Of a stretch of DNA of 32,860 nucleotides, positions 7,419 through 14,823 are shown in pieces. A model generated the notes under the pieces. It had not been told where the DNA came from and searched no databases. It was given only the letters and a program-made list of their open reading frames with translations. The position numbers were made by a program, and so were the translations under genes. Location: contig JAEYQF010000002.1 of NCBI GenBank assembly GCA_023410155.1, positions 1 through 32,860 of the forward strand. The letters run 5' to 3'. How positions within the stretch are numbered: position 1 is the stretch's first letter; every line of letters begins with the position of its first letter. Source of the stretch: Verrucomicrobiota bacterium (GTDB lineage Bacteria > Verrucomicrobiota > Verrucomicrobiia > Opitutales > Opitutaceae).

Positions 7419-9121
7419 GTAAACGTGTCCCGCTTCTGCTCGTCTTTGCACTGTTGATTCCGCCCTGTCTCGCCCAGGTGGACCCGGCGACAGAGCCCGC
7501 CGATGTGCCGCCGCCGCCGCCGCCCGAGTCCGCGGTGGAACCTGCGATGCCCGACGTCTCCATCAAAGAGGACCCGGCCCAAGCTTCCGTTGCGATGGGT
7601 CGCAGCGCTTCCGGCCAAGACACGCTGTCGGTCGACTTCCCCGACGAGGACGTTCGCAACATCCTTCGTAATGTCGCCGACCTCTTCGAGCTGAACCTCA
7701 TCATTCCGGAGACCCTGCAGGGCCGTGCTTCCATCAAGCTCCGCGATGTGAGCTGGCGCCAGATTTTCGAGTCCGTCCTCGACCCCGTGGGCTACACCTA
7801 CGTGGAAGACGCCAACATCATCAAAGTCGTCAGCAAGGAGTCGCTCAATGACGAACCGGTTTCGACCGAGGTGTTCATGCTGAACTTCGCTCGCGCTGCG
7901 GATGTGTTGCCCACCATCTCCTCCCTGGTCGATCCGGCCCGCGGCAAGATCGTCGTCGATGCGCGCAGCAACAGCCTCGTCATCACCGAGCGGCCCACGC
8001 GCATGAACCGCATTCGCCCCATCCTCGAGAAGCTCGATCGCGCCACCGACCAGGTGATGATCGAATCCAAGTTTGTCGAAGTGACCGACGAAGACACGAA
8101 GAACATCGGCATCAACTGGAGCTCGCTCAACGGCTACAACGTCAGCGCCGGAAACCTCTCCCGTTCCTTCTCCGACGAGAAGGGCCGCGTCAGCTCCCGC
8201 GAGCGCACCGAGACCAATATCGACGTGCCGTTCATGCGCGACGGTTACAACCGCGCAGCGGACGTGGCCGGAGTGCCCCGTGGCAGCCTCGGCCCCCCGC
8301 GGGAGGTCGATCCCGCCACCGGCGGCGTCTCATACCCGAATCTCGGGCCCGGATCGCTGGATGCCTCCAATTACACCGGTGACCTTTCACGCCTGACCAC
8401 CGCCGTGTTCAGCGCCGACAAATTCGGCGTCGTGCTCAGCGCCCTGCAAACCTTGAACAACACCAAGGTCGTCTCCAACCCGACGGTCGTCACCCTCAAC
8501 AACACTGAGGCCACCATTAACGTCGGCGAAGAGCGCCCGATTCCCAATTACGCCTACAGCGAACAGACCGGCACCTTCCAGATCAGCGGCTTCACCTACA
8601 AGCCGATTGGCGTCATTCTGAAAGTCACGCCGCAGGTTAACGCGCAGGGCCTGATCAAGCTCACCGTTTCGCCGGAAGTGAGCCAGACTACCAGCAGCGT
8701 CTCGTTCGGCGGTGCCAGCGCGACCGAGATCCCCGTCATCTCCACGCGCAAGGCCACGACTCAGGTGTCATTGAAAGATGGATACACCATGGCCATCGGT
8801 GGCCTGCTGACCCAGAACCTCATCAAAGGAGAAACGAAGGTGCCGGTGCTCGGCTCCATTCCCGTGCTCGGCCGCCTATTCCGCTCGGACAGCAAGGACA
8901 CGACCACGAAGAACCTCATCATCTTTATCACCGCCAAGTCGATCGATGCCGAGGGCGCGTCGTCGGAGACGATCTTCAGCTCCGAACAACTCCGCCAGCT
9001 GAACATGCGCAAGGAGGAGCTCCCTGGCTATCGTGATGGCTCCGATCCCTGGATCAAAGATCCCCCGCCTGAGGAGGCAGAGGGCGATAAGAAGAAGGCG
9101 AAAAAAGCCGCCCGTAAATAA
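7415..9121 (+). CDS. PilQ/GspD-type outer-membrane secretin
   Basis: A 568-residue secretin. A signal peptide (LLLVFALLIPPCLAQ) is followed by a short proline-rich linker, then an N0/STN-like domain (SVDFPDEDVRNILRNVADLF), a secretin N domain (VFMLNFARAADVLPTISSLV) and the conserved C-terminal barrel module. That module contains VVSNPTVVTLNNTEATINVG, VILKVTPQVNAQGLIKLTV and TMAIGGLLTQN with VPVLGSIPVLGRLFR, the hallmark of the family. The protein ends in a Lys/Arg tail. It is the last gene of the coupled pilM-like operon and forms the outer-membrane channel. No motor ATPase (PilB/GspE), PilC/GspF or prepilin is in the window, so pilus and type II secretion cannot be told apart. Confidence 0.93.
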   Translation: MSKRVPLLLVFALLIPPCLAQVDPATEPADVPPPPPPESAVEPAMPDVSIKEDPAQASVAMGRSASGQDTLSVDFPDEDVRNILRNVADLFELNLIIPETLQGRASIKLRDVSWRQIFESVLDPVGYTYVEDANIIKVVSKESLNDEPVSTEVFMLNFARAADVLPTISSLVDPARGKIVVDARSNSLVITERPTRMNRIRPILEKLDRATDQVMIESKFVEVTDEDTKNIGINWSSLNGYNVSAGNLSRSFSDEKGRVSSRERTETNIDVPFMRDGYNRAADVAGVPRGSLGPPREVDPATGGVSYPNLGPGSLDASNYTGDLSRLTTAVFSADKFGVVLSALQTLNNTKVVSNPTVVTLNNTEATINVGEERPIPNYAYSEQTGTFQISGFTYKPIGVILKVTPQVNAQGLIKLTVSPEVSQTTSSVSFGGASATEIPVISTRKATTQVSLKDGYTMAIGGLLTQNLIKGETKVPVLGSIPVLGRLFRSDSKDTTTKNLIIFITAKSIDAEGASSETIFSSEQLRQLNMRKEELPGYRDGSDPWIKDPPPEEAEGDKKKAKKAARK

Positions 9122-9133
9122 CGGTTCTCTCCC

Positions 9134-9164
9134 CGGCTCGAAGCGTTCGCTTCGAGCCGTTTTG
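9134..9164 (+). terminator. Terminator of the secretin operon
   Basis: Perfect 11-bp stem (CGGCTCGAAGC at 9134-9144 with GCTTCGAGCCG at 9149-9159), a 4-base loop and a TTTTGTT tail, 13 bases after the secretin stop. Confidence 0.9.
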
Positions 9165-9185
9165 TTGTGCCGTGTGGCGGCACCG

Positions 9186-9317
9186 GGCCGCGACCGTTTC
9201 CGCACCCTGGCTCGACCCGGTTCGCACCCTGGCGCGACTCAGGCCGCATTGGGTCCCGGGTCGGCGCGCACTTGGTCCCGGCTCGATCCGGCCCTTGGCG
9301 CGACTCGCGCGATCACC
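9186..9317 (+). repeat. Array A of the 22-nt tandem repeat, six units
   Basis: Six consecutive degenerate units of exactly 22 bases start at 9186, 9208, 9230, 9252, 9274 and 9296. Units 3 and 6 share TGGCGCGACTC, and units 1-2 end in CGCACCC. The array fills the space between the convergent secretin operon and the CPBP protease gene and runs over the stop codon of the latter (9313-9315). The same unit recurs at 14214, 21948 and 31680. The non-multiple-of-3 period argues against coding. Function unknown. Confidence 0.8.
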
Positions 9318-9924
9318 ACACTCCGCCGACGAAACCCTGCGCGTATTTGATCCCGAAGACGCCGACGTTCTTGGCCGCGTGCGCGAGGACGCATGGCAGC
9401 AGAGAGCAATTGGGATTCCACGCGGCGAAGCGGCTCGCATACATCCACAGCGAAAACGAGAACGCCATCGCGGTGCTGAAAATCCCCTTGGCCGTCCACG
9501 CGATCGCGAAACCCTCGTCTCCCCAGGACCAGAGGAACGGGTGCAGCAAGGCGAACACGAGGGAGGCGGCCACGGCAGCGGCCCAAAGCGTGGCCCGCCC
9601 GCGATTCTCTACGACCAGGTAGCCACGGAAGATCAATTCCTCCAGAACCGGCGCCGCGAGCGTGTAGAGGCCGAAGAGCCATGTCATCGTGGACTGCTCC
9701 GCGGTCAGCCCGAGGGCGTTTTCGCCGAGCGTTTCCATGACGAGCAGCACGAGCGCGCCAATCGTCGCAATCACCACCGAGGCGCGAGTGGGACGCACCG
9801 CGCCGGGAAACGCCTTAGGGTTGGGTTGACCCGCCTCGGCGGCTTTCAAATCTCCCCACCAGAGTTTGGCGATAAACACGGCGCCCGCGAACATCAGCAC
9901 GAGGAGGAGGGGATCGTTGGTCAT
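9313..9924 (-). CDS. CPBP-family intramembrane metalloprotease (CAAX-like)
   Basis: A 203-residue polytopic membrane protein with the three signatures of the CPBP/Abi (CAAX protease-like) family: EELIFR (EExxxR) at residues 95-100, FALLH (FxxxH) at 124-128 and HAAKN (HxxxN) at 182-186. The glutamates and histidines are the expected metal ligands and catalytic residues. Several hydrophobic spans surround them (about 5-20, 48-65, 82-95, 113-130, 145-165). The substrate cannot be deduced; bacterial members process or modify membrane proteins, and some protect against bacteriocins. It is transcribed divergently from the polyprenyl synthase gene, and its 3' end meets the 22-nt repeat array. Confidence 0.9.
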   Translation of the reverse strand: MTNDPLLLVLMFAGAVFIAKLWWGDLKAAEAGQPNPKAFPGAVRPTRASVVIATIGALVLLVMETLGENALGLTAEQSTMTWLFGLYTLAAPVLEELIFRGYLVVENRGRATLWAAAVAASLVFALLHPFLWSWGDEGFAIAWTAKGIFSTAMAFSFSLWMYASRFAAWNPNCSLLPCVLAHAAKNVGVFGIKYAQGFVGGVW

Positions 9925-9954
9925 CTTATGGAGCGACTATTGATTAGCCATTTC

Positions 9955-9966
9955 GGAAACCGTTCC
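9955..9966. promoter_or_regulatory. GGAA-type inverted motif in a divergent promoter region
   Basis: GGAAACCGTTCC lies between the divergent CPBP and polyprenyl synthase genes. Its last nine bases, AACCGTTCC, recur at 11060-11068 upstream of the ECF sigma gene. It may be an operator or part of an ECF-type promoter; tentative. Confidence 0.25.
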
Positions 9967-9982
9967 TAGCGTCGAGTCATTC

Positions 9983-11011
9983 ATGAGTCACGCCACGCCC
10001 ACCGCCAACTCCGCGCCGGCACACGCGTTTGCCGGTGTGTTTGTGCAATTGGCGCCGCACATGGCGGCCCTGGATGAGTTCCTGCGCGGGCAGCTTGATG
10101 CGTTCGAGCCGGAGATTCGCGAGATGGCGGACTACTGCATCGACACCTCGGGCAAGCGCATTCGTCCGGCGTTGGTTTTCCTGAGCGGCTGGCGCGGACC
10201 GGGCGTGATCCCGCCGGATCTCGTGCGGGTCGCCGCGGTTGTGGAGCTCGTTCACCTGGCCACGCTCGTCCACGACGACATCATGGACGAGGCCGACGTC
10301 CGTCGCGGACGCCCGACGGCAGCGCGAAACTACGGTCCGACTGCCGCGGTGCTGCTGGGCGATGCGTTGCTGGCTCATGCGGTGCATCTCGCCGCGCAGT
10401 TTCCCACGACGGAGGTGTGCGCGGCCGTGGCGGAATCGACGCGTCGGGTGTGTGCGGGCGAGATCGTGCAGACGCTGCGCCGGGGCTCGACCAATGTGTC
10501 GCGCGCTGATTACGACCGCATCATCGACCTGAAGACGGCGGAGCTTTTTAGGGTGTCATGTTTCCTGGGGGCGCGACTGGCTGGGACGGCGCCGGGATTC
10601 GTGGAGGCGGCGGCCAATTTCGGCCGACATCTGGGTATCGCGTATCAGATCTACGACGACCTCGCGGACTTTTTCGGCGAGGAGCGCCGGATTGGGAAGA
10701 CCCTCGGCACCGATCTGGCGAGCGGGAAGCTCACGCTGCCGTTATTGACCTTGATGGAGCGGCTGCCGGTGCTCGACCGTGCGGAGCTCACGCAGGAGAT
10801 CCTCGGACAGCGTCCGCCCCAGCTCGCGCACCGGCTCTCGCAGATGGCTGCGCATGGGGTGTTCGAGCTGGTTGCGGCCAATGTCGAGACGGAGATCGGC
10901 CGCGCCGCGGCGGCGTTGCGACCGTGGATGGCGGAGGCACCCACCGGGAAGCTGCTGGCGTTGTGCGACGTCTTGCGGGGGCAGCTCGGCGCATTGCGAG
11001 GGCCACAGTAG
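9983..11011 (+). CDS. Polyprenyl diphosphate synthase (trans-prenyltransferase)
   Basis: A 342-residue isoprenyl diphosphate synthase that condenses isopentenyl diphosphate onto an allylic primer. The first aspartate-rich motif DDIMD is at residues 98-102 (in LVHDDIMDEADVRRG) and the second, DDLAD, at 225-229, followed by GKTLGTDLASGKLTLPLL as in long-chain synthases. GKRIRPAL near 57-64 is the conserved IPP-binding segment. Length and motifs fit heptaprenyl/octaprenyl-type enzymes making the side chain of respiratory quinones, but chain length cannot be read from sequence alone. The ATG at 9983 gives a normal N-terminus. No terminator is apparent after the stop; 148 bases separate it from the sigma factor gene. 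Confidence 0.93.
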   Translation: MSHATPTANSAPAHAFAGVFVQLAPHMAALDEFLRGQLDAFEPEIREMADYCIDTSGKRIRPALVFLSGWRGPGVIPPDLVRVAAVVELVHLATLVHDDIMDEADVRRGRPTAARNYGPTAAVLLGDALLAHAVHLAAQFPTTEVCAAVAESTRRVCAGEIVQTLRRGSTNVSRADYDRIIDLKTAELFRVSCFLGARLAGTAPGFVEAAANFGRHLGIAYQIYDDLADFFGEERRIGKTLGTDLASGKLTLPLLTLMERLPVLDRAELTQEILGQRPPQLAHRLSQMAAHGVFELVAANVETEIGRAAAALRPWMAEAPTGKLLALCDVLRGQLGALRGPQ

Positions 11012-11057
11012 GCGTGCCGGCGGGAAGTGCGGTTATTGTTTTTCGCTCAAGTGTTTG

Positions 11058-11068
11058 GGAACCGTTCC
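11058..11068. promoter_or_regulatory. GGAACCGTTCC palindrome upstream of the ECF sigma gene
   Basis: GGAAC and GTTCC are perfect inverted arms around one base. GGAAC resembles the -35 box of many ECF promoters, so autoregulation is possible. AAGTGTTTG occurs on both sides as a direct repeat (11049-11057 and 11076-11084, 27 bases apart). No clear -10 element could be assigned. Confidence 0.3.
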
Positions 11069-11159
11069 GTAAGAAAAGTGTTTGAGTGCCCCATGCACCG
11101 CCTCCGGCGCCATTTTCCGTTTGCCCCACCTCAGACGGCGCGTTTCGTCTTAACCTGCG

Positions 11160-11795
11160 ATGGATGCCGCTAAGACCTTAGGCAAGGCGCTCGTTGCGTC
11201 ACCGGAACGCCAGCAGGAGGCGGATTCCGACATTATGGTCGTGCGGCAGGTGCAGGCGGGCGATGTGGCGGCTTTCGATCAGCTGGTGCGGAAGTATCGC
11301 GAACGCGTCTACGGCGTGGTTTATCATCTCACCTCAAATCGCGAGGATGCGTCGGATCTGACGCAGGACGCTTTCATCAAGGCATTCCAGTCGATCAACC
11401 GGTTCCAAGGCCAGTCATCGTTCTTCACCTGGCTCTACCGGATTGCGGTTAATTCCACCCTCACGCACCTGCGAAAACAGCGGCTAAGGACGTTCTTTAG
11501 CTTCGACAAGATGGATCCGGAAGATACGGTTTCTGCAGAAGTCATTGCCGCTCTAACAGATAACTCAGGTGCGGATCGCGGAACTTTCGCTCACGAGCTC
11601 CAGGAAAAATTGAACGAGGCGATGCAAAAATTGTCTATCAAGCACAGAACCGTGATCACCCTTTTTGAGATCGATGGCCTCAGCCACCAGGAAATTGCTG
11701 AAGTGATGGATTGCTCGGTTGGCACGGTTCGGTCCCGCCTCCACTACGCTAAACAGCTCCTTCAGTCTGAGCTGCAGGCCTATCTTCGCCGATGA
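11160..11795 (+). CDS. ECF (RpoE-like) RNA polymerase sigma factor
   Basis: A 211-residue group 4 sigma factor. Region 2 is clear: FDQLVRKYRERVYGVVYHLT, then DLTQDAFIKAFQSINRFQGQ and FFTWLYRIAVNSTLTHLRKQ, the core-binding and -10 recognition segments. Region 4 with its helix-turn-helix is at the C-terminus: LSHQEIAEVMDCSVGTVRSR for -35 recognition. The linker between them is typical of the family. The stop overlaps the start of the next gene (ATGA at 11792), pointing to translational coupling with a membrane protein that is probably its regulator. The ATG at 11160 was chosen because the frame has no in-frame upstream start with family similarity. Confidence 0.93.
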   Translation: MDAAKTLGKALVASPERQQEADSDIMVVRQVQAGDVAAFDQLVRKYRERVYGVVYHLTSNREDASDLTQDAFIKAFQSINRFQGQSSFFTWLYRIAVNSTLTHLRKQRLRTFFSFDKMDPEDTVSAEVIAALTDNSGADRGTFAHELQEKLNEAMQKLSIKHRTVITLFEIDGLSHQEIAEVMDCSVGTVRSRLHYAKQLLQSELQAYLRR

Positions 11796-12607
11796 ATCCT
11801 ACGCCTAAGAAAACTACCGTCACGTTGGAGGATTTGCTGCGAGTGAAGCGCGCGGAGCGTCCGCCGCCGGAATTCTGGGCCGAGTTCGAGCGCGAAATGC
11901 GCCTGAAACAGCTTGCCGCGATCGTGGAGCCGCGTCCGTGGTGGGCTCCGTTCATCCGGGTGGGTGCTCGTTTCGCGCGCTACCAAGTGCCCGTCGGGGC
12001 CGCGGCAATCCTGGCGCTGTCGTTTGTCACGATCAGTGAATACCGCAGCGGGATGGTCGTGGAACCTGCGCTGACCATTCCCGAATCGAGCCTCGCTCGT
12101 GTGGCGACCCCGGCGCCGGTCCGCGTCGAGCACGTCACGCCGATGCAAGTCGCCGTGTCGAGTGAGCCGGTTCTTTCTGCGAGAGCCGAGCCGGTGGCTC
12201 CTGCTGTCGCCGCCACCGCGGATACCGGTGCCAGCTCGCATGTGATTCCGTTGCCCACAACCGCCCTGGTTGCCGCAGAGCCGAGTCCTTCCGCTCGTGC
12301 GATTGCGGCGAATCTGGAGGCCCTGCGCGCTTCTGACCCCTCGATCGTCGACGAGGTGTTCGGCCGCAGTCGCGTGGCTTTCGAAGTCCGCCAGCCGGTC
12401 CGTGATCCCCTCGAGCAACTCGGCGCCGCCCGTGATTCGCGCCGCGCCCGCCTGCTCGCTGCCGGGTTGCCTGCCTCCTCGGCCACGAACGAATTCGTGC
12501 CGGTTTCCAGCAGTGATCGCGTGACACGCTCTCTCACCGAAGAACGACTTTACGATTCGGTGAGCCGCGTGGGTGTCAGCGGCGACCGGGTCGCTATCCG
12601 GTTCTAA
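11792..12607 (+). CDS. Single-span membrane protein coupled to the ECF sigma, putative anti-sigma
   Basis: A 271-residue protein with no recognised domain. An N-terminal cytoplasmic stretch of about 63 residues (including ERPPPEFWAEFEREMRLK) precedes one membrane span at about 65-82 (VPVGAAAILALSFVTI). A low-complexity Ala/Pro/Val-rich region follows, then a C-terminal part ending in SVSRVGVSGDRVAIRF. Overlap with the ECF sigma gene and this topology suggest an anti-sigma factor or membrane partner, but the HxxxCxxC zinc motif of ZAS-type anti-sigmas is absent. The role is therefore inferred from context only. The transcript ends at a strong terminator 31 bases downstream. Confidence 0.65.
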   Translation: MNPTPKKTTVTLEDLLRVKRAERPPPEFWAEFEREMRLKQLAAIVEPRPWWAPFIRVGARFARYQVPVGAAAILALSFVTISEYRSGMVVEPALTIPESSLARVATPAPVRVEHVTPMQVAVSSEPVLSARAEPVAPAVAATADTGASSHVIPLPTTALVAAEPSPSARAIAANLEALRASDPSIVDEVFGRSRVAFEVRQPVRDPLEQLGAARDSRRARLLAAGLPASSATNEFVPVSSSDRVTRSLTEERLYDSVSRVGVSGDRVAIRF

Positions 12608-12638
12608 GCCGCGGTTCGCGGCCCCCTGCCTTCTTTCG

Positions 12639-12664
12639 AGCCCCGCCGGTCGGCGGGGCTTTTT
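12639..12664 (+). terminator. Terminator of the ECF sigma operon
   Basis: AGCCCCGCC at 12639-12647 pairs with GGCGGGGCT at 12652-12660 (loop GGTC), followed by TTTTGCTTTT. It lies only about 35 bases before the fumC start, leaving a very short space for a fumC promoter. Confidence 0.92.
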
Positions 12665-12698
12665 GCTTTTCCAGCACGATGGATACGGTGAGCGCACG

Positions 12699-14105
12699 AT
12701 GAGAACCGAACGCGACTCCATGGGAGAGATGTCCGTGCCCGACGACGCGCTCTACGGCGCCTCCACGCAGCGGGCTGTGCTCAACTTCCCGATTAGCGGG
12801 CACACCATGCCGGAAGGTTTCCTCCGCGGCTTGGGACTGGTGAAACTCTCCTGCGCTCAGGCCAATGAGGAACTGGGGCTCCTTGCCACCTTGAAGAGTC
12901 GGGCGATCCAGCGCATCGCCCGCGAGATTGCCGACGGGCAGCTCTCCGCGCACTTCCCGGTCGATGTATTTCAGACCGGCTCCGGCACCTCCACCAACAT
13001 GAACGCCAACGAGGTGATCGCGCAGCGTGCGCGGCAGCTTGCCCACGAGGACTCCACAATCCCGACGCTCCACCCGAACGACGACGTCAACCTCGGCCAG
13101 TCTTCCAACGACATCATCCCCACCACGCTGCACGTGAGCGTGGCCGTGGCTCTTCAGCAGAATCTGCTACCGTCGCTTATCGAACTCGCCGGCGCGCTCG
13201 ACCGAAAAGCCGCGGAGTTCGATTCAATCGTGAAGATCGGCCGCACCCACCTCATGGATGCCACGCCGCTCACGCTGGGACAGGAGTTTTCCGGCTACGC
13301 TGCGCAGGTGAGAAAATGCATTCGCCGCGTGGAGCACGCGACCGCGCTCATGTCCGAACTCGCCATCGGTGGCACCGCCGTCGGCACGGGGATCAATTGT
13401 CACCCCGAATTTCCGGCGCTCGTCTGCCGCGTCCTCACTGCTGAGACGGGGATAACATTCGTCGAAGCGCCCAATCATTTCGAGGCGCAGGCGGCGCGCG
13501 ACGACGCCGTGGCTGTGGCCGGCGAACTTGCGACCATAGCGTCGAGCCTGGTCAAGATCGCCAACGACATTCGCCTGCTTGGCTCGGGCCCGCGCGCCGG
13601 TCTGGGCGAACTGCGGCTGCCCGCCACGCAGCCGGGATCGTCGATCATGCCGGGTAAGGTGAATCCCGTCATGAGTGAAATGCTCGTGCAGGTCGGATTC
13701 TACGTGCAGGGACTTTCCTCGACCGTCGTCCAGTGCGGCAACGCGGGGCATTTCGAGCTCAATGTCACGATTCCGCTCATCGCGCATTGCCTGCACGAAT
13801 CGATCGCCTGCCTGGCCAACGGCGCCCGGGTTTTCGCCGAGAAATGCGTCGTCGGACTCGAAGCCGACGCCGCCCGCTGCGACGAACTGGTGAAGCGTTC
13901 ACTCATGCTCGTGACGGCATTGAATCCATATATTGGATACGACAAAGCCGCCGCCGTGGCGAAGGAGGCCTTGAAAACCGGACGCACCCTTCGCGAGATC
14001 GTGCTCGAACAACATCTCATGGACGCCGACACGCTCGACCGTGCGCTCGATCCCCGCCAGATGACGCTACGTGGCGGCACTGCGCCCGGCATGGGCGGCG
14101 GCTGA
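12699..14105 (+). CDS. fumC: Fumarate hydratase class II
   Basis: A 468-residue, iron-independent fumarase that interconverts fumarate and malate in the TCA cycle. The N-terminus MRTERDSMGEM fixes the ATG at 12699; a frame open from 12573 crosses the upstream terminator and adds nothing conserved. Key sites: GSGTSTNMNANEV (94-106) and SSNDIIPTTLH for substrate binding, His184 in GRTHLMDATPLTLGQE, and the fumarate lyase signature GSSIMPGKVNP at 313-323 with Ser314, Lys320 and Asn322. These match E. coli FumC H188/S318/K324/N326 with a constant offset of 4. A second, unrelated class I fumarase is encoded about 1.3 kb further on, on the opposite strand. Confidence 0.97.
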   Translation: MRTERDSMGEMSVPDDALYGASTQRAVLNFPISGHTMPEGFLRGLGLVKLSCAQANEELGLLATLKSRAIQRIAREIADGQLSAHFPVDVFQTGSGTSTNMNANEVIAQRARQLAHEDSTIPTLHPNDDVNLGQSSNDIIPTTLHVSVAVALQQNLLPSLIELAGALDRKAAEFDSIVKIGRTHLMDATPLTLGQEFSGYAAQVRKCIRRVEHATALMSELAIGGTAVGTGINCHPEFPALVCRVLTAETGITFVEAPNHFEAQAARDDAVAVAGELATIASSLVKIANDIRLLGSGPRAGLGELRLPATQPGSSIMPGKVNPVMSEMLVQVGFYVQGLSSTVVQCGNAGHFELNVTIPLIAHCLHESIACLANGARVFAEKCVVGLEADAARCDELVKRSLMLVTALNPYIGYDKAAAVAKEALKTGRTLREIVLEQHLMDADTLDRALDPRQMTLRGGTAPGMGGG

Positions 14106-14213
14106 GCGTGCGTTGTTTCTCCGGTCACACAGCTCAGCGACCGTGAGGGACGGTTGGAGTGAGTTTGGCACGTGCCTTGTGCTTTGCGAAGGGCCGACGA
14201 TCGGGGGAGGATC

Positions 14214-14323
14214 GGGTGCGAGTCGGTTCGCCGCTCGGCGCGACAGATTCCGGGCTCTGGCGCGACTCGGTTCGCATCTTGTTCCGGCTCGAAGCGTGCG
14301 TTGGCGCGCCTCCGGCCACGACC
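14214..14323 (+). repeat. Array B of the 22-nt tandem repeat, five units
   Basis: Units of exactly 22 bases start at 14214, 14236, 14258, 14280 and 14302. Unit 3 is closest to the family consensus (TGGCGCGACTCGGTTCGCA at its start). The array lies in the 295-base gap between fumC and yjbQ, which otherwise holds no gene; short frames crossing it are artefacts of GC-rich sequence. Same orientation as arrays A, C and D. Confidence 0.8.
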
Positions 14324-14400
14324 ACGAGCGCCAGTGCTAGGCGTGGTGGTCCGGCCGTTGCGTTTGTCACGGTTCCCGCTCTGATGCTTTCTTTTTCCCC

Positions 14401-14817
14401 ATGGCTGTTCATCAGGAAACGCTGACGATCCGGGCGCGCGGCGCCGGCACGCATGAGATTACCGATGAGGTCGCCGCGGTGGTGTCGCGCAGCAAGATCG
14501 CCCGGGGTATCGCGACGGTGTTTTGCCAGCACACGAGTTGTTCACTGGTGATCATGGAGAACGCGGACCCCTCCGCGCGCCATGACCTCGAAGCGTGGCT
14601 CGACCGGCTCGTGCCAGCCGAGGATCCGCACTTCACTCACACGCTGGAGGGGCCAGACGATATGCCGAGTCACATCATGATGGCGCTCACCCGCACGAGC
14701 GAAACCGTCCCTGTATCCGGGAACCAACTACAACTGGGGACGTGGCAGGGAATCTTCCTGTGGGAGCACCGCCGGGCGCCGCATCCCCGACGGGTGATTG
14801 TGACGGTGCTGGGCTGA
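14401..14817 (+). CDS. yjbQ: YjbQ family (UPF0047) protein
   Basis: A 138-residue protein of the YjbQ/UPF0047 family. The conserved segments are VFCQHTSCSLVIMENAD at about 41-57, DDMPSHIMMALTRTS and the C-terminal LGTWQGIFLWEHR signature, with the metal-site histidines in QHTS and SHI. E. coli YjbQ has been reported to have weak thiamine-phosphate synthase activity, but the physiological role is unsettled. The protein is cytosolic and full length for the family. A GNAT acetyltransferase gene starts 6 bases after its stop, so the two are likely cotranscribed. Confidence 0.93.
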   Translation: MAVHQETLTIRARGAGTHEITDEVAAVVSRSKIARGIATVFCQHTSCSLVIMENADPSARHDLEAWLDRLVPAEDPHFTHTLEGPDDMPSHIMMALTRTSETVPVSGNQLQLGTWQGIFLWEHRRAPHPRRVIVTVLG

Positions 14818-14823
14818 ATCACC

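Noticed and set aside
9186..9317. CRISPR array
   Set aside because: The period is 22 bases with no alternation of constant repeat and unique spacer, units are contiguous and degenerate, and no cas gene is present.
12573..12698. N-terminal extension of the class II fumarase
   Set aside because: It would run through the upstream terminator hairpin, and family similarity begins exactly at the ATG at 12699.
14159..14425. Short coding frames across the 22-nt arrays
   Set aside because: The 22-base period shifts frame at each unit, so no repeated peptide is encoded. Frames are open only because of high GC.
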